DNA from: an uncultured Clostridia bacterium
GTDB lineage: Bacteria; Bacillota; Clostridia; Oscillospirales; Acutalibacteraceae
Assembly: GCA_945912145.1 (NCBI GenBank)
Contig: CAMEBF010000003.1
Coordinates: 80,377 to 144,376 of the forward strand
Direction: 5' to 3'
DNA length: 64,000 nucleotides
In this document: positions 7,841 to 18,473 of the stretch, piece after piece
How positions within the stretch are numbered: position 1 is the first letter of the stretch
How the letters are laid out: each line of letters opens with the position of its first letter
Made by a program: the position numbers and the translations under genes
Notes under the pieces: generated by a model
What the model was told of the DNA's origin: nothing
The model's database searches: none
The model's input: only the letters and a program-made list of their open reading frames with translations

Positions 7841-8806
7841 GTGAAATTAGGCGTATTTACTACACTTCTGAGCAATCTGCCTTTTGAGGAGGCGCTCAAA
7901 TACTTTAAGTCACTCGGCATCGAGATGGTGGAGATCGGCTGCGGCGGCTATCCCGGCAACGCGCACGCCGACCCTGAAAAGCTGTTATCGGACGGCAAGG
8001 CACTCGAGGATTTCAAGGCACTGTTGGCGCATTACGATGTCGGCATCAGCGCATTGAGCTGTCACGGCAATCCCGTACACCCCGATAAAAAGACGGCGCA
8101 GTATTTTGACGATGTGATTCATAACACCATTCTCTTAGCGGAGAAGCTCGGTATTCACCAGATCAACACATTCTCGGGCTGTCCCGGCGACTGTGAAACG
8201 GCGAAATATCCCAACTGGGTCACGTGTCCCTGGCCGGATGATTTCGGCAAAATTCTCGATTGGCAGTGGAATGAAGTGCTGATTCCGTACTGGAAAAAGA
8301 CTGTCGAGTTTGCCAAACAGCACGGCGTGGATAAGATTGCGTTTGAGCTGCACCCCGGATTCTGCGTTTATAATACGGATTCCATGCTGCGCATTCGTGA
8401 GGCTGTCGGTCCCGAGCTCGGCGCGAACTTCGACCCCAGCCATCTGATCTGGCAGGGAATGGATCCCGTCGCGGTCATTCGTGCGCTCGGCGACTGTATT
8501 TTCCATGTCCACGCGAAAGACACGAAGCTCGACAAATACAACATCGCAAGAACCGGCGTCCTCGACACCAAGCCCTACGCCGATGAGATTCACCGTTCCT
8601 GGATCTTCCGTTCGGTGGGCTACGGCAACGATGAGCTGTACTGGAAGGATATGGTCAGCAACCTGCGTCTTGTCGGCTACGATCACGTTCTTTCCATCGA
8701 GCATGAGGATTCACTCATGAGTCAGAACGAGGGGCTTTCCAAAGCCGTCGAAATGCTCAAGCGTGTCCTGATGAAAGAAGACCCCGCCGAAATGTGGTGG
8801 GCATAA
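7841..8806 (+). CDS. Sugar phosphate isomerase/epimerase, TIM barrel (3 of 3)
   Basis: A 321-residue enzyme starting at GTG 7841, with AGGAGG 8 bases upstream. Signature segments are MVEIGCGGYPGN, ALSCHGNPVHP, AFELHPGFCVYN, ANFDPSHLIWQGMDP, IFHVHAKDTKLD and VLSIEHEDS, and it ends EMWWA as many family members do. These Glu/Asp/His residues form the divalent-metal site of the fold. It is the last gene of the operon. Proteins of this subtype often travel with Gfo/Idh/MocA dehydrogenases in glycoside or inositol breakdown clusters, which fits here; no transporter or kinase is in the operon. Confidence 0.9.
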   Translation: MKLGVFTTLLSNLPFEEALKYFKSLGIEMVEIGCGGYPGNAHADPEKLLSDGKALEDFKALLAHYDVGISALSCHGNPVHPDKKTAQYFDDVIHNTILLAEKLGIHQINTFSGCPGDCETAKYPNWVTCPWPDDFGKILDWQWNEVLIPYWKKTVEFAKQHGVDKIAFELHPGFCVYNTDSMLRIREAVGPELGANFDPSHLIWQGMDPVAVIRALGDCIFHVHAKDTKLDKYNIARTGVLDTKPYADEIHRSWIFRSVGYGNDELYWKDMVSNLRLVGYDHVLSIEHEDSLMSQNEGLSKAVEMLKRVLMKEDPAEMWWA

Positions 8807-8812
8807 TAAAAT

Positions 8813-8907
8813 AATATCCGTTCCTGCCGGAACGGATGATATACCTGCGGTATAATATCGCATTTTATGCGATGATATATGCCTTGCGGCATATGTAATC
8901 GGATATT
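8813..8907. repeat. Array of short hairpins (GATATA-spaced type)
   Basis: Four small palindromes follow each other: TCCGTTCC/GGAACGGA, ATACCTGCGGTAT, ATCGCATTTTATGCGAT and ATATGCC/GGCATAT. They are joined by GATATA-like spacers and closed by an outer inverted repeat, AATATCCG (8813-8820) with CGGATATT (8900-8907). It lies between convergent genes. The rest of this gap, to 9064, shows nothing I recognise. Confidence 0.75.
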
Positions 8908-9064
8908 AAAGAAACGAGTATCATCCTTTGACACTTCCGAAAACCGGGAGTGTCATTTTCTGTATGAAAAAACAAAGAAACTTCTTTGCGAAGCTTCCTC
9001 GTTTCCTGTTTTTTCATTATCGCACAATACGATGACGGCACACCATCTGGCTGTATGCCAGTTT

Positions 9065-10045
9065 TTATCCTCTGAATTTTAAGAACAGCGGCAGGAATTT
9101 TTTTTGACAGAATGCGACGGTCTGTGCGAAACGGTAATTCAAACCGGTATTTCCGGTGCGAATCACACGGCGTATCACTTCGTTCGCTTTGCCGGACTGT
9201 TTTGCTTCCATGGCGGTCTGCACCGTTTCATCGGTCAGAATTTTTTTGATTTTCGCTTTCTTTTCTTTCTTTGACAGCGGACAGTTTTCGGCGAAGAGCA
9301 CCGTCATGCAGGAAAGAATGTTCTTCAGAAACATATACTTTGGGACATTCTTGTCCTCACACAGCGCGGAAAACTCGCGGTAAATGGTTTTGCACGCTTC
9401 GAACTTCTCGGGAATATACCCCGAAATCAGGCTGACGGATTTATCAATGCGGTAATCGTACAGTACGTCGGGAATCTCCTTGACTGTCGGAGCAGCACGC
9501 AGAACCTCGGCGTTGAAAAGCCGGTCTTCGCCGTAGCGGTAGTCACGGAAGCGAACGGCGTTCTTCTCTAAAAAGTCCCGTTTATACGCCTTATTCCAGA
9601 CCTGATTGAGGAGATTGTTCCGATAATAAAGGTCGGTCGAAAAAGGCTCGTCTAAACTGTAGATTTTATCTTCGGCTCGTCCGCAGAAGGTCTGCCGGAA
9701 GCCGAAAATCAGGAGATCTTCATCTCCCGTCAGATTGTCGGCAATCGCCTCAATTGCATCCTGCTCGAAAACGTCGTCGCTGTCTAAAAACAAAATATAA
9801 TCGCCCTTCGCGTTCCCGATGCCGTAGTTTCTCGCTTTCGCAGGGCCGCCGTTTTCCGTACGGATTGACCGGACAATCTCATATTTTTCCGATAAAGCAG
9901 AAATAACGGCAGGCGTTTCGTCACGCGAGCCGTCATCCACAATGAGGATTTCCAGCGGTACACTTTGATTTTTTGCGGCGGATTCCACCGCCTGCGTCAG
10001 CGTATCGGCGCAGTTGTACGCCGGAATCATGACACTTAAAAGCAT
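9065..10045 (-). CDS. Glycosyltransferase family 2
   Basis: A 326-residue GT-A-fold transferase. The start has GGAGG 5 bases upstream. The N-terminus MLLSVMIPAYNCADTLTQAV is typical of GT2, followed by the nucleotide-sugar motif LIVDDGSRDET and the DxD-type motif FLDSDDVFEQ near residue 93. The acceptor half contains RYGEDRLFNAE, reminiscent of the ED catalytic-base motif. It probably adds a sugar to a cell-surface polysaccharide or glycolipid at the inner membrane face. It is the last gene of a minus-strand operon after the GT4 enzyme and the alpha-galactosidase, 12 bases downstream of the former. Confidence 0.93.
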   Translation of the reverse strand: MLLSVMIPAYNCADTLTQAVESAAKNQSVPLEILIVDDGSRDETPAVISALSEKYEIVRSIRTENGGPAKARNYGIGNAKGDYILFLDSDDVFEQDAIEAIADNLTGDEDLLIFGFRQTFCGRAEDKIYSLDEPFSTDLYYRNNLLNQVWNKAYKRDFLEKNAVRFRDYRYGEDRLFNAEVLRAAPTVKEIPDVLYDYRIDKSVSLISGYIPEKFEACKTIYREFSALCEDKNVPKYMFLKNILSCMTVLFAENCPLSKKEKKAKIKKILTDETVQTAMEAKQSGKANEVIRRVIRTGNTGLNYRFAQTVAFCQKKFLPLFLKFRG

Positions 10046-10057
10046 ACCGTTCCTCCG

Positions 10058-11110
10058 TTATTTGTCAAACAGCTCGTAAAGGCTGTTTTTGATTTTCAGA
10101 TTATAGTAGTCAAGGCTGTCAAGCTGCTTGACGTGTTTTTTCTGGTTGACAATCGCCGAAACGATATCGTCCGAGCCGGTCAGGTCGGCGTTGTATTTCT
10201 CAAGATGCTTTTCAAAAATCAGGTCAAGCCCCAACGCTTTCGCTTCCCAAAGAACCATACCCTGTCCCTCATGACGGGACGTCAGGACAAGCGCATCCAT
10301 CTGCGCCATGTAAGGATAGGGGTTTTCCCTTTCGCCCAGAACGGTGACAAAGCTGCCGAGCTGCTGCGCTTCGATCTGCTGTTGAATCTTCAGCTCTTCG
10401 GGGCCGCTGCCTAAAAGATACAGATGAATGTCCGTCCGGATCTGAACGGCCTGCGCGAAATAATCAAGCAGTATATCAATGCCTTTCTGGTGCGTAAACC
10501 GTCCGACGAAGATGAAGTTTGTATTGTACGGCTCCGGCCCGAAATCGACCGGCTCGCGGCTCTGGCGGAATAGCTGCGGCGTATTGATCGCGTTGGGAAT
10601 GACGGTGATCTTTTTGTCTGTGATCCCCGTCATCTTCCGGAACGGCTCAACGACGCCCTGCGATACGGCGACAAATTCATCGTACAGCTCAAATTTTTTA
10701 TGAAACGCTGACCAGAGAATCCGGTATTTTTTTGAGTTCCGATACTCGATCTCCACATCGTTGTGAATCCACATGATCCGCTTTTTGGCATTGACGGACA
10801 GCGCGCACAGAGCGCATTCGTTGCTGTAGCTGTTAAAGTCGATGGCAAGATCGTATTCCTTATCCGGTAGATCGTAACGGAAGAGCTTTCGCAGTGTGTC
10901 AAATTTTACCACGCGGTTCAGGTAGAACAACGGACGGAAAATATGCAGATTGACGTTGCCGAGCTGTGCCTTTGAGCAGATGGACGGCTCGGCAAACAGA
11001 AACAGATCGACCTCGTAGCTTGAAAGATCCATGTTCGTCAGCAGGTTGACAAGCGAACGCTGGATACCGCCGATCCCAAGGTCTTTTTGAAAAATGGCGA
11101 TTTTTTTCAT
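10058..11110 (-). CDS. Glycosyltransferase family 4 (GT-B fold)
   Basis: A 350-residue transferase. The N-terminal half has the acceptor-domain loop DLGIGGIQRSLVNLL. The C-terminal nucleotide-sugar domain starts NFIFVGRFTHQKGIDILL and carries the EX7E-like segment SRHEGQGMVLWEAKALG. The start overlaps the stop of the upstream alpha-galactosidase gene (ATGA), showing translational coupling. Together with the following GT2 gene it likely builds a surface or capsule saccharide. Why a galactosidase heads this operon is unclear. Confidence 0.93.
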   Translation of the reverse strand: MKKIAIFQKDLGIGGIQRSLVNLLTNMDLSSYEVDLFLFAEPSICSKAQLGNVNLHIFRPLFYLNRVVKFDTLRKLFRYDLPDKEYDLAIDFNSYSNECALCALSVNAKKRIMWIHNDVEIEYRNSKKYRILWSAFHKKFELYDEFVAVSQGVVEPFRKMTGITDKKITVIPNAINTPQLFRQSREPVDFGPEPYNTNFIFVGRFTHQKGIDILLDYFAQAVQIRTDIHLYLLGSGPEELKIQQQIEAQQLGSFVTVLGERENPYPYMAQMDALVLTSRHEGQGMVLWEAKALGLDLIFEKHLEKYNADLTGSDDIVSAIVNQKKHVKQLDSLDYYNLKIKNSLYELFDK

Positions 11111-12795
11111 CGTTTCGCGAAGATACCGCTGATGTAGGTTTGGTTGCCGAAGCCGCTGGCTAAGTCAAACCAGAGCATTCTGATCTTGCCGTCTTTGTCA
11201 CGGAGCTTCAGAATGATCTTTTTATTATGATCGGCGTAATTCGCGTCTAAAATTGTACAGTCGGATTTTTTATAAATCTTTTTGACGGCTTCCACATCGT
11301 TGTCATAATATTCACCCATGTTATCGGAAACGAAGAGCACGTCGCCGCAGATATGGTTGATATAGGCCAGCAGAATTTTCTGCTCCGTTGTAAATTTCAG
11401 GTTGGAATAACGGAAGAAGAACACGTCGGGATCGTTGAGGAAGACACGGCCGTTGAGCTGTCGGCGGAAGATCGCGTTGTTCATGGAGAGCTGTGCGGAG
11501 GGAATCTCGTTGTTGAGTTTGAGCTTGTTATAGTATTTGCCGGCGTATTTCAGGTCAACATCGCAGCCGATGCGGCAGGCGTCCACATAGCCGAATGCCG
11601 CGCCGAGCGGTACGCCGCAGCCGAGAATCAGCTTGTCGCCGCAGCATTCTCTCAGGAACGCCATCGCTTCGCACATGATCGTGCCTCTTGTCTTATTATT
11701 TCGAGGCATCATGCACTGGCTGTAGAGGAAATCAAGCTTGACCATGTCATAGCCCCATTCGTTCAGGACGACGTCAAAGACGTGACGAATATACTCACGC
11801 GCTTCCGGGTTATAAATATCGAGCGTGTAGGCGCCGCCCCAACCGGCACAGCCGAGCATGGGCTTGCCTTTCTCGTCCTTGATGACCCAGTCGGGATGCT
11901 CGCGGTAGGTTCTGGATTTGATCTGCACATTGAACGGCGCAAGCCATATGCCTGCCATATAGCCTTTATCGTGAATGCAGTCGGCGATCGCTTTCATGCC
12001 GTCGGGGAACTTGGCGGGATTGGGGTCGAGCCAGTCGCCGACGAAAGTCTCGTAGCCGTCGTCGATCTGGAAAATATTTGCGTCCTCACGGACGACATCC
12101 ATCGCATTCAGATCGCGCAGAATGATGCTCTCGTTGATATTCTGAAAATAGTTGTACCAGGAGGTGTAACCGGCAAGATGGTCAATGCGAGGTTTTTTGA
12201 CGCCCATACGGTCAAAATAGCCGTCGAAAACCTCGCCCTCCGTGCCGCTGAGCATCACGATGTCAAACAGCGGATACTCCGAATCGATTGCAAGACCCTC
12301 CACATCCTTGGCGATGGTGATCGTGTGACGCATCATATCGCCCTTGATGACGGTATATCCCTGTTTTTCGGACAGCGAGCCGATCAGGAAATAGGTTTCT
12401 TTATTTTTGATATAGGTATAGCAATGGCTGCGGAAAATGCCGGGCTGCTCATCATCGGGACAGAAACGGATGTCTGCGGAGATGCCGGCCAGATTGCCAA
12501 GTCCGATCTTTTTGGCAAGCGGCATAACACCGGTCTGCACGTCGGATTTCATGTATTCGCGTGAAGTCGTCCACGACTGATAGCCGTTCGCAAAGAAACG
12601 GTCGTCGTCGCGGAAATCGTGATCAAAGACAAAACAGGCGTCCGTCAGCTCGATATGAGCTTTGGGCTTCAATGTCAGCCGGACGGAATCGTCGGTTACG
12701 GAGTAATCGGCCGTCAGATAGGCGGAGTCTGCGCCCTCGTGGACAATATCGTTTCCGTTAAAACGGTAATGACAGATAAAGCGAGGATTCTTCAT
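11107..12795 (-). CDS. Alpha-galactosidase, GH36 (melibiase-type)
   Basis: A 562-residue glycoside hydrolase without signal peptide, so probably cytosolic. The N-terminal beta domain contains FANGYQSWTTS; the barrel carries GYTSWYNYFQNI, IFQIDDGYETFVGDW, GIWLAPFNV and the GH36 nucleophile motif DMVKLDFLYSQC (Asp near residue 360). The acid/base region is CRIGCDVD. It is shorter than Lactobacillus-type MelA (~730) and resembles the compact clostridial GH36 group. The start at 12795 has AGGAG at 10 bases; the in-frame TTG further up is too close to that site. Promoter at 12838-12866. It hydrolyses alpha-galactosides such as raffinose or galactan side chains. Confidence 0.93.
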   Translation of the reverse strand: MKNPRFICHYRFNGNDIVHEGADSAYLTADYSVTDDSVRLTLKPKAHIELTDACFVFDHDFRDDDRFFANGYQSWTTSREYMKSDVQTGVMPLAKKIGLGNLAGISADIRFCPDDEQPGIFRSHCYTYIKNKETYFLIGSLSEKQGYTVIKGDMMRHTITIAKDVEGLAIDSEYPLFDIVMLSGTEGEVFDGYFDRMGVKKPRIDHLAGYTSWYNYFQNINESIILRDLNAMDVVREDANIFQIDDGYETFVGDWLDPNPAKFPDGMKAIADCIHDKGYMAGIWLAPFNVQIKSRTYREHPDWVIKDEKGKPMLGCAGWGGAYTLDIYNPEAREYIRHVFDVVLNEWGYDMVKLDFLYSQCMMPRNNKTRGTIMCEAMAFLRECCGDKLILGCGVPLGAAFGYVDACRIGCDVDLKYAGKYYNKLKLNNEIPSAQLSMNNAIFRRQLNGRVFLNDPDVFFFRYSNLKFTTEQKILLAYINHICGDVLFVSDNMGEYYDNDVEAVKKIYKKSDCTILDANYADHNKKIILKLRDKDGKIRMLWFDLASGFGNQTYISGIFAKR

Positions 12796-12837
12796 AATGA
12801 TCAATCTCCTGTTCTATAGAAATATAAATTTAAGTAT

Positions 12838-12866
12838 ATTATGCAATATTTTATGCAAAATGTCAA
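12838..12866 (-). promoter_or_regulatory. Sigma-A promoter for the GH36-GT operon
   Basis: Minus strand TTGACA (12861-12866), 17-bp spacer, CATAAT (12838-12843). The -35 box overlaps the stop codon of the preceding carboxypeptidase gene, so the operon boundary is very tight. Confidence 0.75.
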
Positions 12867-14134
12867 GGCTGTCGCCAGAAATAGGAGAAAGCGGTATCAT
12901 ACAAGCTTTTCAGATCGCTGTAGCGTGCGTCTTTTGAGGGACATTTGAACACGACCGCGACAAAGGTTTTGGTTTTTCCGGTCTTTTCTATCTTTTTTTG
13001 CGCAACGGTGACAAGGCATTGACCGGCCAGCGAATGCGAACCCGTTTTTATGCCGACCATATACGGGTAATAGCGGCTGCTGTAGGGGTTAATCGTCTCG
13101 TTGGTATTGGTGTAGGAAACCGAACCGCCGGAGACGAAATAGGCGGTCACATAGGGCTGCTTGACGACGTCGCGAATTAGCTTGAAGGAAAAAGCCTTGA
13201 CGGTGATAATTGTCATATCATAGGCGGAAACATAGTGATTGCTGTTGGGATATCCGTCGGGATTGGCGAAATGCGAATCGTTCATGCCGAGCTTTTTGGC
13301 ATAGCTGTTCATCATATTAACGAAGTAGGAGAGTGCCCTGGACGCCGACATATCGGGGTTCTTGGCGGCAACGCGTGCCACATGCACGGCGATGGTGTAG
13401 GCGGCGTCGCAGCCGGAGGGTGCGAGCAGGCATTTGAGAATCTCTTTGAATTTGATCCTCTGACCTTTGTAAAGCCCTGCGCGGCTCGTGTTGGATTCGA
13501 CGAGATTGAGCTCGTTGCCGACGGTCAGTATGTAATCCGCGCCGAGGTATTCGCAGCCAAGACAGGCGGTGATGACCTTTGTCGTGCTGGCGGGATGGCA
13601 AGGCGCGTGCATATTCTTGCCGTAAAGAATTTTATCGTTGTCGTAATCGTAAAGCACCGCATACTGGGCGTAGGTGTTCTTGAACAGGGAGCTTTGCTCG
13701 AGGGGATATTTGCGGTTTTCCGGCGTCAGAACGACGGGAGGCTTTGTGGTGGTTTCCGGCGCTTTAGTCGTCGTTTCGGGCGGCTGCGTTGTCGGGGGAA
13801 TTTCAATTACGGCAAACGGGTCGAGCTGTGCGGCGACGCGGAGGATATAGCGGGCATCGGCGGCCGTCACGTTGGAATCGCGGTTATAATCGGCGGCGTC
13901 GAGCTGCCGTTCGGAAAAGTCGGCTGTGTTTTCGAGCTTCGCAGAAAGCCGCAGAACGATTCTTGCATCGGCCGCCTGAACCAGACCGTTCCCGTCAATA
14001 TCGCCGAGCACAAATTCCGCGCCGGACGATTCTTCTTTCGTGATCGATTCCTCCGCAAAGGACGGCAGAACCGACATAAAACATATCAGCAGCGACATAA
14101 TCAGCGATAGGTATCGCTTGTAATTGTTTTTCAT
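12863..14134 (-). CDS. D-alanyl-D-alanine carboxypeptidase (PBP5-like, S11) with N-terminal dockerin
   Basis: A 423-residue exported protein. Signal peptide 1-27 (ends LPSFA). Residues ~42-108 are a dockerin with loops DIDGNGLVQAADAR and DYNRDSNVTAADAR. A Pro/Thr linker spans ~112-137. The rest is a serine D,D-peptidase domain: SxxK motif STTK at 183-186, an SxN position occupied by SGC (240-242, APSGCDAAYT), and KTG at 363-365 (VGIKTGSHSLAG). The family trims the terminal D-Ala of peptidoglycan stem peptides. There is no C-terminal amphipathic anchor helix; the dockerin may provide surface docking instead. AAAGGAG precedes the start, 13 bases after rlmD. The Asn-to-Cys change in SxN is unusual. 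Confidence 0.92.
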   Translation of the reverse strand: MKNNYKRYLSLIMSLLICFMSVLPSFAEESITKEESSGAEFVLGDIDGNGLVQAADARIVLRLSAKLENTADFSERQLDAADYNRDSNVTAADARYILRVAAQLDPFAVIEIPPTTQPPETTTKAPETTTKPPVVLTPENRKYPLEQSSLFKNTYAQYAVLYDYDNDKILYGKNMHAPCHPASTTKVITACLGCEYLGADYILTVGNELNLVESNTSRAGLYKGQRIKFKEILKCLLAPSGCDAAYTIAVHVARVAAKNPDMSASRALSYFVNMMNSYAKKLGMNDSHFANPDGYPNSNHYVSAYDMTIITVKAFSFKLIRDVVKQPYVTAYFVSGGSVSYTNTNETINPYSSRYYPYMVGIKTGSHSLAGQCLVTVAQKKIEKTGKTKTFVAVVFKCPSKDARYSDLKSLYDTAFSYFWRQP

Positions 14135-14147
14135 AATAGAATCTCCT

Positions 14148-15308
14148 TTATTTTTCCATTAAAATAATATTTTCAATATGCCTTGTATGCGGGAACATAT
14201 CGAACGGATGACATTCTTTGACGCGGTAGCCGTTCTGTGTCAGGAAGCGGACGTCACGAGCCTGCGTTTCGGGGTCGCAGGAGATATAGACGATTTTGTG
14301 CGGCGAAAGCGTGACAAGTGATTTCAGAAACGCCATACTGCATCCGGCGCGGGGCGGATCGGTGAATACGACGTCGACTTTTTCTCCCTCTTCGGCGACG
14401 GCGGTCATGAAGTCGCCGGCGTCCTGCGTATAAAAGCGGATATTGCGAATACCGTTGATTTCGGCGTTGAGAACGGCGTCCCGCACGGCGTCGGGATTGA
14501 CTTCCGTTCCGATGACGGTTTTTGCCAGTGAAGAGGCGGCGATGCCGATGGTGCCGATGCCGCAGTAGGCATCGATAACCGTTTCTTCTCCGGTCAGACC
14601 GGCAAGGCGGATCGCTTCGGCGTAGAGCTTTTCGGTCTGGACGGGATTGATCTGATAAAACGATTTCGGCGAGATGCGGAACCGCTTGCCGCACAGAATG
14701 TCCTCAATCGAGCCGCTGCCGAAGAGGACTTTCTGCTTTTCGCCGAAGATCATGGGCGTGAAGCGGTCGTTGATGTTCTGTACGATCGTGGTGATTTCCG
14801 GGTGACGCGTCAGCAGCGCTTCGAGAAAATGATTTTTCCCGGGAAATACCGGCGTCGCCGTCACGAGCACGACCATCACTTCGCCGGTCTGAAAACCGCG
14901 CCGCACGAGTACATGGCGCAGGAAGCCACGTCCTGTATGCTCATTATAGGCGGTGAGTTTGAACTCTTTCAGGAGTCTCCGGATCGTAACGATGATCGCG
15001 TCCGCCGTCTCATCCTCGAGCAGACAGATGTCCGTCTTGACGATGCGGTGCGTGCCGGACTGATACACGCCGGATATGATCTGACCGCCTCTTGTCGTGC
15101 CGAAGGCGGCACTGACCTTGTTGCGGTAGTGATAGGGGGAGTCCATGCCGACAATATCGGTGACATGACAATACTTCGCAAAAAGTTTTACGACCTTCGC
15201 CTGCTTAAAAGCGAGCTGACGGTCGTAGGTCATGTTTTGCAGCTGGCATCCGCCGCATTTGCCCGATACCGGACAGATGTCGTTATTTTTCGTCTTTTTT
15301 CGTTCCAT
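14148..15308 (-). CDS. rlmD: 23S rRNA (uracil-C5)-methyltransferase RlmD/RumA family
   Basis: A 386-residue TrmA/RumA-type enzyme that makes 5-methyluridine in 23S rRNA. The N-terminal cysteines CPVSGKCGGCQ (C12, C18, C21), with a later Cys in DICLLEDE, are the [4Fe-4S] ligands; the usual TRAM domain is absent, so this is a short form. SAM-binding motif DAYCGIGTIGIA is near residue 242, the catalytic-loop motif FTDPPRAGCS near 315, and the nucleophile Cys in YISCDPETQARD near 342. Some short Firmicute relatives (RlmCD) modify two uridines, so the exact target is uncertain. Promoter at 15343-15371. Confidence 0.93.
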   Translation of the reverse strand: MERKKTKNNDICPVSGKCGGCQLQNMTYDRQLAFKQAKVVKLFAKYCHVTDIVGMDSPYHYRNKVSAAFGTTRGGQIISGVYQSGTHRIVKTDICLLEDETADAIIVTIRRLLKEFKLTAYNEHTGRGFLRHVLVRRGFQTGEVMVVLVTATPVFPGKNHFLEALLTRHPEITTIVQNINDRFTPMIFGEKQKVLFGSGSIEDILCGKRFRISPKSFYQINPVQTEKLYAEAIRLAGLTGEETVIDAYCGIGTIGIAASSLAKTVIGTEVNPDAVRDAVLNAEINGIRNIRFYTQDAGDFMTAVAEEGEKVDVVFTDPPRAGCSMAFLKSLVTLSPHKIVYISCDPETQARDVRFLTQNGYRVKECHPFDMFPHTRHIENIILMEK

Positions 15309-15342
15309 TGCAAGCTTTTCCGTTCAAAAATGTGTTGTCTTT

Positions 15343-15371
15343 ATCTTAGCATATTTTTAATAAATTTTCAA
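15343..15371 (-). promoter_or_regulatory. Sigma-A promoter for rlmD and the carboxypeptidase
   Basis: Minus strand TTGAAA (15366-15371), 17-bp spacer, TAAGAT (15343-15348), about 35 bases before the rlmD start. It is back to back with the lacZ promoter. Confidence 0.65.
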
Positions 15372-15379
15372 TTATTAGA

Positions 15380-15408
15380 TTGAAAAAAAACTCGTCATAT
15401 GATACAAT
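15380..15408 (+). promoter_or_regulatory. Sigma-A promoter for the beta-galactosidase gene
   Basis: TTGAAA (15380-15385), 17-bp spacer, TACAAT (15403-15408). Only 8 bp separate its -35 box from the divergent rlmD -35 box, so RNA polymerase binding at the two may interfere. Confidence 0.75.
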
Positions 15409-15410
15409 AA

Positions 15411-18470
<3,060 letters not shown>

Positions 18471-18473
18471 AAA

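Noticed and set aside
8807..9064. Possible terminator cluster or CRISPR-like repeats
   Set aside because: Repeats are short palindromes of different sequence with no constant repeat/spacer pattern; no T tracts after most hairpins.
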